A DNA stretch of 29,480 nt from NCBI RefSeq assembly GCF_000717715.1, contig NZ_JOAI01000080.1, positions 1 through 29,480 of the forward strand. Reading direction: 5' to 3'. Of this stretch, positions 22,381-29,480 are shown in pieces. The notes under the pieces are model-generated. The model did no database searches. It saw nothing but the letters and a program-made list of their open reading frames with translations, and had not been told where the DNA came from. The position numbers and the translations under genes were made by a program. The stretch comes from Streptomyces sp. NRRL B-24484. GTDB lineage: Bacteria; Actinomycetota; Actinomycetes; Streptomycetales; Streptomycetaceae. Position 1 is the stretch's first letter. Each line of letters starts with the position of its first letter.

Positions 22381-23628
22381 TCAGCCCGCGTGGCGGTTCA
22401 CGGCGGCGAGCACCGGGGCCACGCCGTCCTCCTCCCGCAGCCGGGCGGCGAGGGCCCGGGCGCGGCGCGCGTGCTCCGGGCCGGCGGTGGCCGCGCGCAG
22501 CGCCGCGGCGAGACCGCCGGCCGTCAGCCGGCGCAGCGGGACGGCGGCGGGGGCCACCCCGAGGCCGGTGAGGCGCCCGGCCCAGAACGCGGCGTCGAAC
22601 TGGATCGGGACGGGGACGGCCGGGACCCCGGCGCGCAGGCCCGCCGCCGTGGTGCCGGCTCCGGCGTGGTGCACCACGACGGCCGTCCGGGGGAAGAGCA
22701 GGCTGTGCGGGACGTCGTCGACGGTGATCACGTCCGGACCCTCGGCGTGCAGCTCGCTCCAGCCGCGCTGGACCACACCGCGCAGTCCGGCCGCGCGCAG
22801 CGCCGCCACGACCGTGCGGGAGACCCGCTCGGGGTCGGGCACCGCCGCGCTGCCCAGGCCGACGAAGACCGGCGGGTCGCCCGCATCGAGGAAGGCGCTG
22901 AGCTCCTGCGGGAGTTCGGCCTCGGGCGGATCGCCGGGCCACCAGTAGCCGGCCACCCGCAGGCCCGGCCGCCAGTCGCCGGGACGCGGCACCACGAGTT
23001 CGCTGAAGCCGTGGAAGACCGGCCAGTCGGCCTGCTCGCGGGCCCGGCGGGCGGAGCGCAGGCTGCGCCGGGGCAGCCCGAGGCGTGCGCGGGTGCGGCG
23101 GACGGCCTCGGTGAAGATGCTGTCCACGGCCGCGTTCACGGCACGCCCGGCCAGCCGGTTCGGGCCCGCGCCCCAGGACCGGGCGCCGATCACCGGCGGT
23201 GCGAACGCGGCCGTCGCGGCGAGCGGTTGCAGGTGGAGGCCGATGCTGGGCAGGGCCATGCCCTCCGCGATCGCGTGCCCCAGTGGTGCCAGGGCGGCCG
23301 ACAGCAGCAGGACGTCCTGGCCGTGCGCGGCGACGAGCAGCTCGTCCGCCATCCTCCCGACCAGCGAGCGCGCCATCGCGACCAGCCGGGTCAGCTTGCC
23401 GATGCCGCTGGAGCTGCGGTGCAGTCCCTGCCCGGCGGCGGACTCCAGGGCCTCGCGCGGGTCGACCGGCAGCGGGTGGAAGCCGATGCCGGCGGCCCGG
23501 GCGAGCGGCGCGAACCGGGCGTGGGTGACCAGGGTGACCTGGTGGCCGGCCCGGGCCAGTCCGGAGCCGAGGCCGGTGAACGGGGCGACGTCGCCCCGGG
23601 AACCGGCGGTCATGAGCGCGACACGCAT
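22381..23628 (-). CDS. Glycosyltransferase, GT1 (UGT / macrolide-type) family
   Basis: A 415-residue two-domain GT-B enzyme. It starts MRVALMTAGSRGDVAPF, the standard N-terminus of sterol and antibiotic glycosyltransferases. The C-terminal nucleotide-sugar motif VVVHHAGAGTTAAGLRAGVP spans 317-336 and is followed by PVPIQFDAAFWAGRL. FVGLGSAAVPDP near 255-266 is the conserved linker strand. It should move a sugar from a nucleotide donor to a lipid or small-molecule acceptor. No sugar-biosynthesis or polyketide genes are near, so the acceptor is unknown; self-protection by drug glycosylation is possible. No ribosome-binding site precedes the ATG, but minus-strand GATACT (23641-23636) ends 7 bases before it, compatible with a leaderless mRNA. 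Confidence 0.92.
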   Translation of the reverse strand: MRVALMTAGSRGDVAPFTGLGSGLARAGHQVTLVTHARFAPLARAAGIGFHPLPVDPREALESAAGQGLHRSSSGIGKLTRLVAMARSLVGRMADELLVAAHGQDVLLLSAALAPLGHAIAEGMALPSIGLHLQPLAATAAFAPPVIGARSWGAGPNRLAGRAVNAAVDSIFTEAVRRTRARLGLPRRSLRSARRAREQADWPVFHGFSELVVPRPGDWRPGLRVAGYWWPGDPPEAELPQELSAFLDAGDPPVFVGLGSAAVPDPERVSRTVVAALRAAGLRGVVQRGWSELHAEGPDVITVDDVPHSLLFPRTAVVVHHAGAGTTAAGLRAGVPAVPVPIQFDAAFWAGRLTGLGVAPAAVPLRRLTAGGLAAALRAATAGPEHARRARALAARLREEDGVAPVLAAVNRHAG

Positions 23629-23789
23629 GGTCGGCAGTATCGCGCCGGATGCCGTTCCGGTGGGCCCACGGCGCGCCGTTCCGGCCACCACGGCGAGCGC
23701 CCGTCGGCGTTCGAGTCCGGGGACGCCCGCCCGACCGTCCGGCATTGCGCCGCCGCGACCGGGCACGGGCGTTCTAGGCTGCGGAGGCG

Positions 23790-23835
23790 CCGCAGACCGC
23801 AGACCGGACACCGCAGACCGGACACCGCAGACCGG
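23790..23835. repeat. 14-bp tandem repeat upstream of the PPOX gene
   Basis: CCGCAGACCGGACA occurs at 23797-23810 and 23811-23824, followed by CCGCAGACCGG (23825-23835) and preceded by a partial unit from 23790. The array lies 46 bp before the start of the PPOX gene. The unit shares the CAGACCGG core with the repeat at 112-160. There is no unique spacer, so it is not a CRISPR array. Confidence 0.85.
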
Positions 23836-23881
23836 CCCCCCGGTGGGCGGGCGGGGCCGGCACCGACGAGGAGGGGACCTC

Positions 23882-24298
23882 ATGCCCGAGCCGCCACTGT
23901 CCGAGAAGGCCGTCGTGCTGCTGCGCAAGGCGAACCCCGCCGTGATCGCCACCGTCCGCCCCGACGGCCAACCCGTCTCCACCGCGACCTGGTACCTCTG
24001 GGAGGAGGACGGCCGCGCCCTGGTCAACATGGACGAGGGCCGCACCCGCCTGCACCACCTGCGGGCGGACCCCCGCGTCAGTCTCACCGTGCTCGACGAG
24101 CACTCCTGGTACAACCACGTCACCCTGATCGGCCGGGTCGCCGAGCTGTACGAGGACCGGGACCTCGCCGACATCGACCGGCTCTCGCGGCACTACACCG
24201 GCCGCGACTACCCCGTGCGGGACCGCGGCCGGGTCACCGCGCTGATCGAGGTCGACCGCTGGCACGGCTGGGGCAGGGTCACCGGCCGGTTCCGCTGA
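23882..24298 (+). CDS. PPOX-class probable F420-dependent enzyme
   Basis: A 138-residue split-beta-barrel flavoprotein of the pyridoxamine-5'-phosphate-oxidase-like superfamily. Typical elements are NPAVIATVRPDGQPVSTATWYLW (written here across residues about 19-41), GRTRLHHLRADPRVSLTVLD, and a C-terminal TALIEVDRWHGWG. Actinobacterial members of this size mostly bind F420, some FMN or heme. The substrate is unknown. GAGGAGGGG 5-6 bases before the ATG is a strong ribosome-binding site. It stands alone between two minus-strand genes. Confidence 0.86.
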   Translation: MPEPPLSEKAVVLLRKANPAVIATVRPDGQPVSTATWYLWEEDGRALVNMDEGRTRLHHLRADPRVSLTVLDEHSWYNHVTLIGRVAELYEDRDLADIDRLSRHYTGRDYPVRDRGRVTALIEVDRWHGWGRVTGRFR

Positions 24299-24424
24299 CC
24301 GGGGCACCCGGTCGCCGCAGCCGCGGACGGTCTGCCCGCCCACGGCCTGCTGCACCGAGCCGAAGCACGGCTACCACGGCACCGAAGGGCGGTGCGCACG
24401 CCGGGGGCGGTCGGCCTCGGGTGC

Positions 24425-25528
24425 TCAGCAGCGGCCGACGGGTTCGGAGACCGAGCAGCGGTTGCGGTCGAAGACGTTGGTGCTGTCGCCCTCGCGGTCG
24501 ACCAGGTCGGCGGGGGAGTTGCCGACGGCGGTGTTGGCCGCGACGGTGTTCCGGGTGTTGGCCACGCCGACCAGACTGTGGAAGAACACGATGCCGCCGG
24601 ACATCGGTGAGTCGCCGACGTTGTCGCTGACCTGGTTGTCCGTCACCGAGACCTCCTCGGCACCGGTGAGCAGGATGCCCGTCCCCTGGATGCGATCGAG
24701 GCGTCCGGCGGGCGGGCAGTACCTGTTGTTGGCGACGACCCGGTTGCGGGTGACGCTCAGCCGGCCCGCCCGGGGCACCGTCTCGTCGCCGACGACGAAG
24801 ACGCCGCCGCAGTTGCCGTGGATGTCGTTCTGTGCGACATCGAGGTTGCGCAGGCGGCGGACGGCGACGCCGAGCCGGTTGTCCGTGAGCAGGTTGCCGC
24901 TGACCAGGGTGCCGGCGGTGTCGATCGCGCCGCCGCTGCTGTCGCCCTCGGGGTCCACGATGTTGGCGAGGAAGATGCCGTACTGGCCGTTGCCGGTCGC
25001 CTCGTTGCCCACGATCACGGCGCGGGTCGACTTCTCCTGGCTGATGCCGTGCTGGCCGTTGTCGCGGAGGTGGGCGGCGCGCACGGTCATGCCGTCGGTC
25101 GCGGTGGCGTCGATGCCGTTCTTCCGGAAACCGGCGACGGCAAGGGCCTCGACGGTGACACCGCCGAGCGGGCTCCGGTCGGTGCCGACGACGCAGATGC
25201 CGTGCCCGGAGGCGGCGCAGACGGTGTCGCCGGCGGTGCCGTCGGCGGCGTCGCCCGGGGTGATGACGCTGTCCGGGCCGGCGCCGCGGAGCGTGAGGCC
25301 GGCGGTGGTGATCCGGACGCTGCCGGGGTAGGTGCCCGGCAGCAGCTGGACGGTGTCGCCGGGGCCGGCCGCGTCGACGGCCTGCTGGATCGATTCGCCC
25401 GGCTGGACCACGTGCAGGCTGCCGGCGGCATGCGCCGACGGCGCCGCACCCAGCGTGGCCAGGACGGTGGTGAGGGTGGTGGCTGCGGCAGCGGCCGCGG
25501 CGAGGTGATGGACCCGTCGCGTGGGCAT
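24425..25528 (-). CDS. Secreted right-handed parallel beta-helix protein
   Basis: A 367-residue protein with a signal peptide (MPTRRVHHL start, Ala/Thr-rich core, cleavage near residues 34-35 at SAHAA). The next segment, HVVQPGESIQQAVDAAGPGD, is the conserved entry of pectate-lyase-3/NosD-like beta-helices, followed by PGTYPGSVRIT and many short N/G/V coils (e.g. VSGNLLTDNRLGVAV, VTRNRVVANNR, VTDNQVSDNVGD). Several Cys and a terminal GRC suggest disulfides. It could be a polysaccharide lyase, an isomerase or a non-enzymatic surface protein; no catalytic residue set is recognised. AGGT lies about 10 bases before the ATG. Confidence 0.85.
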   Translation of the reverse strand: MPTRRVHHLAAAAAAATTLTTVLATLGAAPSAHAAGSLHVVQPGESIQQAVDAAGPGDTVQLLPGTYPGSVRITTAGLTLRGAGPDSVITPGDAADGTAGDTVCAASGHGICVVGTDRSPLGGVTVEALAVAGFRKNGIDATATDGMTVRAAHLRDNGQHGISQEKSTRAVIVGNEATGNGQYGIFLANIVDPEGDSSGGAIDTAGTLVSGNLLTDNRLGVAVRRLRNLDVAQNDIHGNCGGVFVVGDETVPRAGRLSVTRNRVVANNRYCPPAGRLDRIQGTGILLTGAEEVSVTDNQVSDNVGDSPMSGGIVFFHSLVGVANTRNTVAANTAVGNSPADLVDREGDSTNVFDRNRCSVSEPVGRC

Positions 25529-26144
25529 CTGTGGTGACCTGCTTTCTTGCCGCGCTCTCGGGGATGCCGGCGCGGTGACACGGTGCGCAGATGGGTGGCG
25601 GCCGGTGCGCCGGCCCCGCACCGACGCTAGGGGCGTCGCTCGGGGCCGGCCACCAGGGCTGGACCGTGGGGCTGACGATGCGTCGGCCGACCGTGTGAGC
25701 GCGGCCGTCCGGGGCGGTGCCGGGCGGGTGCGGCCCGGGCGGGATCCAGCCGGTCGGGGCGGCCTGCGAGGTGCCACTTTCGGCGTAGCCGGGAGTACGG
25801 GCGGGTCGTTCGACGGTCACGCTGGGAAGGCCCACGTCGGGGGGCGGACGGTGCACGGCTGCCCCCGCCGTTGCCGCGCCGCCACATCCACCGAAGCATC
25901 CCCGCGGCCACCGTCCGGAGATCTGGCCGGCCCGGCAGGGTGCGTCCGCTCGCGCCGATCGGCACCGCGGCAATGACCCAGGAGCCGCTCGCCGGGAGCG
26001 CACCGCAATCGTGGAGGTCCCCTGTGATCGTCCTGGTGTCGGACCGCCACTGCCGGTGACCATCCGCGTGATCCGTCGTCGAACAACCCGGATGCGCCGT
26101 GCCCGAGGCACGAGCAGCCGCCATTCACACCGAGGAGAAGCCAC
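25529..26144. other. Long divergent intergenic region, 616 bp
   Basis: This region separates the beta-helix gene (minus) from the O-methyltransferase gene (plus). Open frames on both strands are Arg/Pro-rich without family resemblance and are judged non-coding. The only gene-like item is an 11-codon reading frame at 26024-26059 with GGAGGT (26013-26018) upstream, a possible leader. The last 130 bp are less GC-rich than the rest and probably contain the methyltransferase promoter. Confidence 0.45.
26024..26059 (+). CDS. Possible 11-residue leader peptide
   Basis: GTG at 26024 follows GGAGGT by about 5 bases and reads MIVLVSDRHCR before TGA. It ends 85 bp before the O-methyltransferase start. 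It could be a translated upstream ORF or chance; nothing else supports it. Confidence 0.2.
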   Translation: MIVLVSDRHCR

Positions 26145-27215
26145 GTGCAGAACCGTGAGGTCCAAGAAGAGCGTGTCGAGCGTGTCGTGCCGTACACCCG
26201 CGACGACGCGGCCGAGAGCCGACCGCAGCAACGGATGATGGACCTGCTGCATGGCGCCCTCGTCACCCAACTTCTGGTAGTGGCAGTCGAGTTCGACATA
26301 GCGGAGCTCCTGGCCGACGGGCCGGTGGCGGTGCCGGAGCTCGCCCGCCGGTGCGGCGCGCACCCGCAGGCGCTGCGCAGGGTGCTACGGGCGCTGGCCG
26401 CCCAGAAGATCTTCCGGGAGGTGGAGCCCGAGACGTTCGCCCTGACCCCGCTGGCCGAGACGCTGCGCGCCGAGGTGCCCGGGTCGGTGAAGGCCTGGAT
26501 CAGGTTCTGGGGGCTGCCCGAGAAGCTCCAGGCCATCAACTCACTGTCCTACTCGGTGCGCACGGGCCGTCCGACGTTCCCGCACGTGCACGGGACGGAC
26601 TGGTGGTCGCACCTGGCAGCCCATCCGGAGCAGGCCGAACTCTTCAACGACGCGATGGGCGACATGGCCCGGCGCGCCCACGCCGCGGCCGTCGAGAGCT
26701 GCGACCTGACCGGCGTGGCGCAGGTGGTCGACGTCGGCGGGGGGCAGGGCCACCTGCTCGCCACGATCCTGCCGCGTTATCCGGAGCTGCGGGCCGTCCT
26801 GCTGGACCAGCCGTCGGTGGTTCGGGGCGCCGGGGCGGTGCTGGAAGCCGCCGGTGTCGCCGACCGGGTCGACGTGGTCGGCGGGGACTTCTTCGACAGC
26901 GTGCCGCACGGCGCGGACGCCTACCTCCTGTCGATGATCCTGCACGACTGGGACGACCGGCAGTGCGTGGCGGTGCTCGGCAGGATCCGGCAGGCGATGG
27001 CACCCGACGCCCGGGTCATCGTCATCGACGCCATCATGCCGGAGGACAACGCACCGCACGACGGCAGGCTGCGGGACACCGTCATGATGGCGCTGCACCC
27101 CGGCCGGGAGCGCACCGAGGCGGAGTTCACCGCGCTGTTCGCCGCCGCGGGTCTGCGGCACGTCGAGACCACCGGGCCGGCCTCCTCGACGGGCCTGCTC
27201 GTCGCGCGGTCCTGA
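26145..27215 (+). CDS. SAM-dependent O-methyltransferase (COMT-like)
   Basis: A 356-residue class I methyltransferase of the plant-COMT/antibiotic O-methyltransferase family. The N-terminal winged-helix dimerisation domain (about 30-110) contains LVTQLLVVAVEFDIAELL and the CGAHPQALRRVLRALA recognition helix. The SAM site VVDVGGGQGHLL begins near 194, followed by GGDFFD (247-251), and the catalytic-base region MILHDWDD places His267 as the general base. It probably methylates a phenol or enol hydroxyl of a small molecule. GAGGAG ends some 6 bases before the GTG. No biosynthetic core gene is nearby, so the substrate is unknown. It is followed after 174 bp by the ECF module. Confidence 0.91.
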   Translation: MQNREVQEERVERVVPYTRDDAAESRPQQRMMDLLHGALVTQLLVVAVEFDIAELLADGPVAVPELARRCGAHPQALRRVLRALAAQKIFREVEPETFALTPLAETLRAEVPGSVKAWIRFWGLPEKLQAINSLSYSVRTGRPTFPHVHGTDWWSHLAAHPEQAELFNDAMGDMARRAHAAAVESCDLTGVAQVVDVGGGQGHLLATILPRYPELRAVLLDQPSVVRGAGAVLEAAGVADRVDVVGGDFFDSVPHGADAYLLSMILHDWDDRQCVAVLGRIRQAMAPDARVIVIDAIMPEDNAPHDGRLRDTVMMALHPGRERTEAEFTALFAAAGLRHVETTGPASSTGLLVARS

Positions 27216-27389
27216 CGCCGCACCTCGACGACCTCCTCGGTGCACCGTCGTGGCGACCCGCCGTCCGGAAGGCGCGGCGGCCGGGTCGGCGGATCGGATC
27301 GGAAATGGCGACGCGCAGGCCGAATCCTTTTGCCGGGACGTCCTCTCTTATCCACGTAGGAGAACGTCGGACGGGCCCGGGAGGTCGCC

Positions 27390-27479
27390 TTGATCATCGG
27401 AATCGCTGCTGTCGCCGCACTGGCGGTGCTGTGTACCTGCACGCTCGTGCTGCGCAGGCGGAGGAACGGGCGTGGCTGA
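27390..27479 (+). CDS. 29-residue single-span membrane peptide overlapping the ECF sigma gene
   Basis: A short frame from TTG at 27390 with GGGAGG (27379-27384) 5 bases upstream. The product has one hydrophobic helix, IIGIAAVAALAVLCTCTLVL (2-21), with Cys15 and Cys17, then a strongly basic tail (RRRRNGRG). This is a one-span topology with the positive tail inside. Its stop overlaps the sigma-factor start by 8 bp, which suggests translational coupling. It could be a membrane regulator of the sigma factor or only a coupling leader. The low expected chance of a good ribosome-binding site, a membrane helix and exact overlap together supports it. Confidence 0.55.
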   Translation: MIIGIAAVAALAVLCTCTLVLRRRRNGRG

Positions 27480-28041
27480 CCGGAGCTGGCCCGGTGAGCA
27501 GTTGATCGTCGCGGCACAGGGCGGTGACCACGACTCGCTCACCGCCCTGGTGTCGGGCGCGCACCCGAACGTACGGCGGTTCGCGCGCTCCCTGTGCGCC
27601 ACGCCCGAGGACGCCGAGGACGCGGCCCAGGAGGCGCTGATCATCCTGTACCGCAAGATCGGCACGCTCCGGGCCTCCGGCGCGCTGGCGTCGTGGATGT
27701 TCCGCATCGTGCGGAACGAGTGCCTCCGGCACGCACGGGCGGTACTGGGCGGTCCGCTGCCCGCGCGGGACAGCCCCGTGCTGTCGGCCGAGGACGAGGT
27801 CCTGCAGCGGCTGGAGGCCGGCCGGGTGGCGGCGGCGATCGCCGCCCTCCCCGCCGATCAGCGCCGGCTGCTCGTCATGCGCGACATCCAGGGCCTCGGC
27901 GGACGGGCCGTCGCCGACGCGCTCGGCCTGAGCATTCCCGCGATGAAGTCGCGGCTGCACCGGGCCCGCGCGGCGGTCCGGCAGACGCTGCAGGTCGCAC
28001 CGGACCTCACACCGGGAGGACACCATGACCGGAGCAACTGA
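27472..28041 (+). CDS. ECF-type RNA polymerase sigma factor
   Basis: A 189-residue sigma70-family factor with only regions 2 and 4. Region 2: VRRFARSLCATPEDAEDAAQ and EALIILYRKIGTLRASGALA, continuing into SWMFRIVRNECLRHAR (about 34-89). Region 4: ALPADQRRLLVMRDIQGLGG and AVADALGLSIPAMKSRLHRA (about 125-166), the -35-binding helix-turn-helix. It starts with GTG inside the end of the 29-residue membrane peptide gene, and its last 17 bases overlap the next gene. No classical zinc-binding anti-sigma (HxxxCxxC) is encoded; the two small flanking membrane proteins are the only candidates for control. Target promoters are unknown. Confidence 0.93.
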   Translation: MADRSWPGEQLIVAAQGGDHDSLTALVSGAHPNVRRFARSLCATPEDAEDAAQEALIILYRKIGTLRASGALASWMFRIVRNECLRHARAVLGGPLPARDSPVLSAEDEVLQRLEAGRVAAAIAALPADQRRLLVMRDIQGLGGRAVADALGLSIPAMKSRLHRARAAVRQTLQVAPDLTPGGHHDRSN

Positions 28042-28330
28042 CGGCTACGCGAGCACATCCCTGTCCCGGCACCTGACGCGCGGCACGGTGGGATTCGGTT
28101 CGCTGATCGGCTCGTTCGCCCTCGTTCCGCTGGTCGGGCCGGCCAGCCTGCTCCTCCTGCCGTTCGGCCTCCTCGCCCTGCGCGGGTGTCCGATGTGCTG
28201 GGCCATCGGCCTGGTGCAGACCGTCTCACAGGGCCGCCTGCAGCGCTCCTGCACCGACGGCCGGTGCACACTGACCCCCGCCGCACACGGCGACACCCGT
28301 CGCGCCGCCGGTCCTCGCCGCCGGGGATGA
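28025..28330 (+). CDS. Small membrane protein with CPMCW motif, DUF2892-like
   Basis: A 101-residue protein with two probable membrane helices (about 21-36 and 38-53) followed by RGCPMCWAIGLVQT, resembling the CPLYxLLGINT end of the DUF2892/YgaP membrane domain. Cys55 and Cys58 form a CxxC, and Cys76 and Cys81 (RSCTDGRC) a second pair in the soluble tail. The four Cys could bind a metal or cycle between thiol and disulfide. The gene overlaps the sigma factor by 17 bp and has GGGAGGA about 5 bases before its ATG, so translation is coupled. By position it is a candidate anti-sigma or sensor for that sigma factor. Confidence 0.8.
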   Translation: MTGATDGYASTSLSRHLTRGTVGFGSLIGSFALVPLVGPASLLLLPFGLLALRGCPMCWAIGLVQTVSQGRLQRSCTDGRCTLTPAAHGDTRRAAGPRRRG

Positions 28331-28353
28331 ATCGCGATGCCCGGCGGCCGCGC

Positions 28354-29271
28354 TCACGGTGCCGGTGATGTGCTGCCGAGGGCGCGGAGCGCGGCGAGGC
28401 AGGCGGCGATCGCGGATTCGTGCGCGGTGCCGTGGCGGACGGCGGTCTCGATCGTCCGGACGAGGGTGGTGTCCGTGACCGGTCGTGCGGTCGACGTGGG
28501 CGGGAGGTGGGCCGCGGCCAGCTGCGGGACGAGGACCGTGTGACCGCCGAGGGCGGCAAGGGCGATCATGGCGGAGAAGTCGGTGCAGGTGTGGCGGACC
28601 CGAGGGGTGAAGCCGGCCGACCGGCAGGCCTGGAGGACGGAGTCCCCGCAGGCCGTTTGCGGGGGAGCGGTGATCCACGAAGTGTCCGCGAGTTCCGCCA
28701 GGTCGATCGCGGTTCGCGAGGGGTCGGCGGCGGGGTGGTCGTTCGGCAGGACGGCGACCAGGGGATCGGTCCGCAGGGTGCGGGTCTCCACGCCGTGCGG
28801 AGGGGGTGTGGCGAGGTTGCTGTAGCGGTAGAGCAGGGCGATGTCGGCCCGGCGCTGGAGCAGGAGCCGTACCGCAGCCTCGGGTTCCGCCTCGGTGATG
28901 TGGAGCCGCAGGCCCGGACAGGTGCCTTCCAGGGCCTTGCCGAGAGGTGCGGCCACCGGAACGAGGGCACTGGGGAAGCAGGCGAGCCGGAGGGGACCTG
29001 CGGGGTTCTCGACCTCGGTGTGCAGGCGGGCCCGGGCGTGTTCGAGCGCGGCGAGCACGTGCTCGGTGTCCCGGGTCAGCCGGCGGCCGGCGGGGGTGAG
29101 GTGGACGGAGCGGCCGGTGCGTTCCAGCAGGCGGATCCCCGTCTCCTCTTCGAGGAGTCGCAGCTGCTGCGAGACGGCGGAGGGCGTGACGCCGTGGAGT
29201 TCGGCCACGGCGGTCACCGTGCCGTGCACGTCCAGGTCGCGCAGGAGGACGAGTCGCCGCACATCGAGCAT
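28354..29271 (-). CDS. LysR family transcriptional regulator
   Basis: A 305-residue LysR protein: the N-terminal winged helix-turn-helix has TAVAELHGVTPSAVSQQLRLL (about 20-40, split here as one continuous helix pair) and the wing RLLERTGRSVHLTPAG. The effector-binding domain begins near residue 92 (GPLRLACFPSALVPVAAPL). The start ATG at 29271 lacks any ribosome-binding site. Instead, minus-strand TAAGAT ends exactly 6 bases before it, which points to a leaderless mRNA. It is divergent from an alcohol dehydrogenase gene (109-bp gap), the likely regulated target. Its effector is unknown. Confidence 0.92.
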   Translation of the reverse strand: MLDVRRLVLLRDLDVHGTVTAVAELHGVTPSAVSQQLRLLEEETGIRLLERTGRSVHLTPAGRRLTRDTEHVLAALEHARARLHTEVENPAGPLRLACFPSALVPVAAPLGKALEGTCPGLRLHITEAEPEAAVRLLLQRRADIALLYRYSNLATPPPHGVETRTLRTDPLVAVLPNDHPAADPSRTAIDLAELADTSWITAPPQTACGDSVLQACRSAGFTPRVRHTCTDFSAMIALAALGGHTVLVPQLAAAHLPPTSTARPVTDTTLVRTIETAVRHGTAHESAIAACLAALRALGSTSPAP

Positions 29272-29380
29272 TAGTTCATCTTAACGCCGTGCTGTAGGGA
29301 ATGTAGCTGGACGCGGGGGTGCGCGGGCGGCCACCCTGGCTGCTCCAGTCCGATGCCCCGATCAGTGCCAGGAGAGTTCC
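29272..29380. promoter_or_regulatory. Divergent LysR / alcohol dehydrogenase promoter region
   Basis: For the dehydrogenase, TTAACG (29281-29286) and TAGCTG (29304-29309) are 17 bp apart and make a plausible promoter. For lysR, the minus-strand TAAGAT (29283-29278) is a -10 hexamer for leaderless transcription. The two overlap at a small dyad, GTT-N6-AAC (29274-29285), so one regulator bound there could affect both directions. Confidence 0.55.
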
Positions 29381-29480
29381 GTGCGTGCCACCGTGATCCA
29401 CGGCCCCAACGACATCCGGATCGAGGAGGTGCCGGACCCGGTCGTGCAGCGGCCGACCGATGCCGTGGTGCGGGTGGTGA
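29381..29480 (+). CDS. Zinc-dependent alcohol dehydrogenase, partial (5' end)
   Basis: The first 33 codons read MRATVIHGPNDIRIEEVPDP and continue to VVRVV, the usual GroES-like beginning of zinc-dependent medium-chain alcohol dehydrogenases. AGGAGAG (29370-29376) precedes the GTG. The catalytic-zinc and Rossmann parts lie beyond the window. It is divergent from the LysR gene and probably controlled by it. Confidence 0.82.
   Translation, partial: MRATVIHGPNDIRIEEVPDPVVQRPTDAVVRVV

Noticed and set aside
23790..23835. Short regular repeats, considered as a CRISPR array
   Set aside because: The units are directly adjacent without unique spacers and there are no cas genes.
16567..27215. A secondary-metabolite gene cluster (P450, glycosyltransferase, O-methyltransferase)
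   Set aside because: The three tailoring-type genes are on different strands, several kilobases apart, separated by terminators and unrelated genes. No polyketide, peptide or terpene core enzyme is present.
1..29480. Phage defence, toxin-antitoxin or mobile element system
   Set aside because: No nuclease, helicase, transposase, integrase or toxin family was recognised in any well-supported gene, and no attachment-site repeats were found.

Overview
The window looks like chromosomal DNA of a high-GC actinomycete of the Streptomyces/Kitasatospora type. Third codon positions are almost all G or C. GTG and TTG starts are common. The gene families are typical of that group: a mycothiol-type maleylpyruvate isomerase/DinB protein, a PPOX/F420-type flavoprotein, an ECF sigma factor, small Cys-rich streptomycete proteins, a secreted glycosidase carrying F5/8 and ricin-like domains, a P450 and a macrolide-type glycosyltransferase. 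No rRNA, tRNA, CRISPR, transposase, integrase or phage structural gene was recognised. The genus is an inference from style.

Layout. 0.2-4.2 kb: an ABC exporter converges on a saccharopine-dehydrogenase-family gene, which is divergent from a TetR regulator; a strong dyad lies between the divergent pair. 4.2-6.1 kb: a papain-like (C1) cysteine peptidase without signal peptide, in a locally lower-GC stretch, a strong hairpin terminator, then a clear aminoglycoside 2'-N-acetyltransferase (AAC(2')-I family). 6.3-9.9 kb (minus strand): a PlsC-type acyltransferase, a small membrane protein, a DinB/MDMPI protein and an FAD monooxygenase-like enzyme. 10.1-12.6 kb (plus): a conserved hypothetical protein, a GNAT, a SpoIIAA-like protein and a secreted possible beta-trefoil protein. 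12.6-14.1 kb: small minus-strand zinc-ribbon-like proteins around a gene-poor stretch holding a 94-bp exact duplication.

14.1-16.4 kb: HutD/Ves-like cupin, an orphan EF-Tu domain II protein and an arginase-fold protein with both conserved metal-binding histidines replaced, then another small Cys-motif protein on the opposite strand. 16.6-18.5 kb: a DHFR/RibD-like reductase and a probably leaderless P450 ending at a perfect 20-bp stem. 18.6-22.0 kb: a promoter overlapping an inverted repeat and a 1,057-residue secreted GH31 glycosidase. 22.0-25.5 kb: a small protein and a GT1 glycosyltransferase (minus), a PPOX enzyme (plus) and a secreted beta-helix protein (minus). 25.5-29.5 kb: a 616-bp gap, an O-methyltransferase, a compact overlapping module (29-aa membrane peptide, ECF sigma factor, CPMCW membrane protein), a LysR regulator and the start of a divergent zinc alcohol dehydrogenase.

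The genes do not form one pathway. This is accessory streptomycete chromosome made of short operons and single genes. No defence or biosynthetic system is evident. The most rewarding loci are the orphan EF-Tu domain II protein with its degenerate arginase neighbour, the ECF/CPMCW module, the hairpin that pairs the ribosome-binding site of the saccharopine-dehydrogenase-like gene, and the AAC(2')-I gene.
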